This document shows, piece by piece, positions 63,131-64,000 of a stretch of 64,000 nucleotides of DNA. The position numbers and the translations under genes were made by a program. The DNA is taken from assembly GCA_003217735.2 (NCBI GenBank), contig CP031585.1:62001-126000 (forward strand). Direction: 5' to 3'. Below the pieces are notes generated by a model that saw nothing but the letters and a program-made list of their open reading frames with translations, was not told the DNA's origin and made no database searches. The DNA is from Marinibacterium anthonyi (lineage in GTDB: Bacteria > Pseudomonadota > Alphaproteobacteria > Rhodobacterales > Rhodobacteraceae). Numbering within the stretch: position 1 is the first letter of the stretch; each line of letters starts with the position of its first letter.

Positions 63131-64000
63131 CTACCAGACCTTCCCGCGCGCAGCCACGTCCAGCACCCGCGTGACCTTGTCCCCGTCATGAAAGATCATC
63201 CTGTCGAACAGGTTGGTCACCACGCAGGTATGGTTGGGCACGACCCGCAAAACATCCCCCACCTGCGGGCGATCCCCTTCGACCCCGGACAGATCCACCG
63301 TCCCATGCTCCTCGGACAGCCCCACGATCCGCGCGCCCGGATAACCTTCGATCGCCCCGTAATCCTGGAACCCCAACAGGTCCGACGTCAGGCTCTTGGA
63401 GCCCGCATCCAGGATCGCCCGATCCTCAGTCGGGCGCGACACCACTGTGGTCAGCACATGCATCGCGCAATGCTCCGCCCCCGCATGCCCCGCCCGCACC
63501 ATCGACCGGTCGTTGTACACACATGTCCCCGCCCGATGTTCCGTGGCCGACGCGATCTCGTGGGACAGGAACAGGTCCGGCGTGCCGCCGACCGATACCA
63601 CCGGACACTCCATCCGCCTTTCGCCCAGCAGCCGCAGCGTTTCCCCCAGGAATGCCTCCACCTGCGCCGCCTTGCCCGGCGCCGGATAGGTCATCACACC
63701 GCCGAACCGCAGCCCCCCCGCCGCCGCGATCCGCAGCGCCAGCTCCACCGCCTGCGCCGGCGTCTGAACCCCGCAGCGCGCGCCCGAGGTGTCGCATTCC
63801 ACCAGTACCGTCAGCGGCCGGTCCGCCCCGAAGGTCGCCGCCAGCCCCGCCACGACGACGCCATTGTCCGCCGTCACCGACAGCTTTGGCACCCGCGCGT
63901 TCAACGCCTTCAGCCGCGCCAGCCGGACGGGACCCAGGATGTTGTAGGTGATCAGGATGTCCTCGATCCCCGCGTCGGCAAAGACCTCGGCCTCGGTCAC
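63131..64000 (-). CDS. D-threonine aldolase / D-serine dehydratase-like PLP enzyme (5' end missing)
   Basis: The last 289 residues of an alanine-racemase-fold PLP enzyme; the N-terminus with the PLP lysine lies beyond the window. Family features: VLVECDTSGARCGVQT (barrel strand), GGVMTYPAPG, SVGGTPDLF, GTCVYNDRSMV and the metal-binding NHTCVVTNLFD near the end. This fold-type III group includes metal-dependent D-threonine aldolases and D-serine dehydratases. Substrate is a D-amino acid of unknown kind. It ends just before repeat copy 2. Confidence 0.82.
   Translation of the reverse strand: MTEAEVFADAGIEDILITYNILGPVRLARLKALNARVPKLSVTADNGVVVAGLAATFGADRPLTVLVECDTSGARCGVQTPAQAVELALRIAAAGGLRFGGVMTYPAPGKAAQVEAFLGETLRLLGERRMECPVVSVGGTPDLFLSHEIASATEHRAGTCVYNDRSMVRAGHAGAEHCAMHVLTTVVSRPTEDRAILDAGSKSLTSDLLGFQDYGAIEGYPGARIVGLSEEHGTVDLSGVEGDRPQVGDVLRVVPNHTCVVTNLFDRMIFHDGDKVTRVLDVAARGKVW

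Overview
The window reads as a chromosome segment of a high-GC alphaproteobacterium, most likely a Rhodobacteraceae (Roseobacter-group) member. The basis is the family mix seen here: a BtaA/BtaB betaine-lipid pair, CuyA- and HpsN-type sulfonate enzymes, CbiZ-type cobinamide salvage, many Dpp/Pot/sugar ABC importers, and dense operons with 4-base ATGA overlaps. It starts inside a CobW-like gene and ends inside a PLP-enzyme gene. No rRNA, tRNA, CRISPR array, insertion sequence or phage gene was recognised.

Layout. (1) 0-5.7 kb: corrinoid uptake and salvage operon btuB-btuF-btuC-btuD-cbiZ behind a cobalamin riboswitch. (2) 5.7-8.5 kb: plcP-btaA-btaB, the phospholipid-to-betaine-lipid remodelling set used under phosphate starvation, preceded by a Pho-box-like promoter. 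(3) 8.7-10.4 kb: panB-panC (pantothenate). (4) 10.6-14.3 kb: a SnoaL-like/flavin monooxygenase fusion and its AcoR-like regulator, whose AAA+ domain lacks the sigma-54 contact loop. (5) 14.4-22.2 kb: a dipeptide-type ABC operon, a LuxR solo and a proline-iminopeptidase-like hydrolase. Near-identical lux boxes lie in front of both target units, so this is a PipR-type signalling locus. (6) 22.3-25.6 kb: an orphan flavin-dependent halogenase-like gene, a cold-shock protein and two small proteins. (7) 25.8-36.9 kb: LysR/CuyA-like/racemase/HpsN-like enzymes facing a second Dpp operon led by an MlrC-family peptidase.

(8) 37.4-47.4 kb: a polyamine-type ABC importer with FAD oxidases, a PuuC-like aldehyde dehydrogenase, a DapA-family lyase and an XRE-cupin regulator. 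(9) 47.7-49.5 kb: a lipid kinase coupled to a metallophosphoesterase. (10) 49.5-58.3 kb: divergent sugar-type operons: ROK kinase, second MlrC-family peptidase and SDR on one side; oxidoreductase, two permeases, binding protein and ATPase on the other. The binding-protein gene carries an in-frame TGA. (11) 58.5-59.5 kb: an Xre/RES toxin-antitoxin pair. (12) 59.9-61.4 kb: a protealysin-like M4 protease with an emfourin-like inhibitor. (13) 61.6-62.5 kb: a heavily decayed acyl-CoA synthetase. (14) 63.1-64 kb: a partial D-threonine aldolase/D-serine dehydratase-like gene. A ~70-bp repeat containing an 18-bp palindrome lies just 3' of the inhibitor gene and of the last gene.

The strongest leads are the LuxR-solo locus, whose sequence shows both the ligand-pocket substitutions of the plant-associated LuxR-solo subfamily and matching operators, the PlcP-BtaAB unit with its Pho box, the cysteate/DHPS-type enzyme trio with a racemase, the sigma-54-loop-less AcoR protein, and the interrupted binding-protein gene. 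All function calls rest on reading translated sequence and motifs; no database search was possible.
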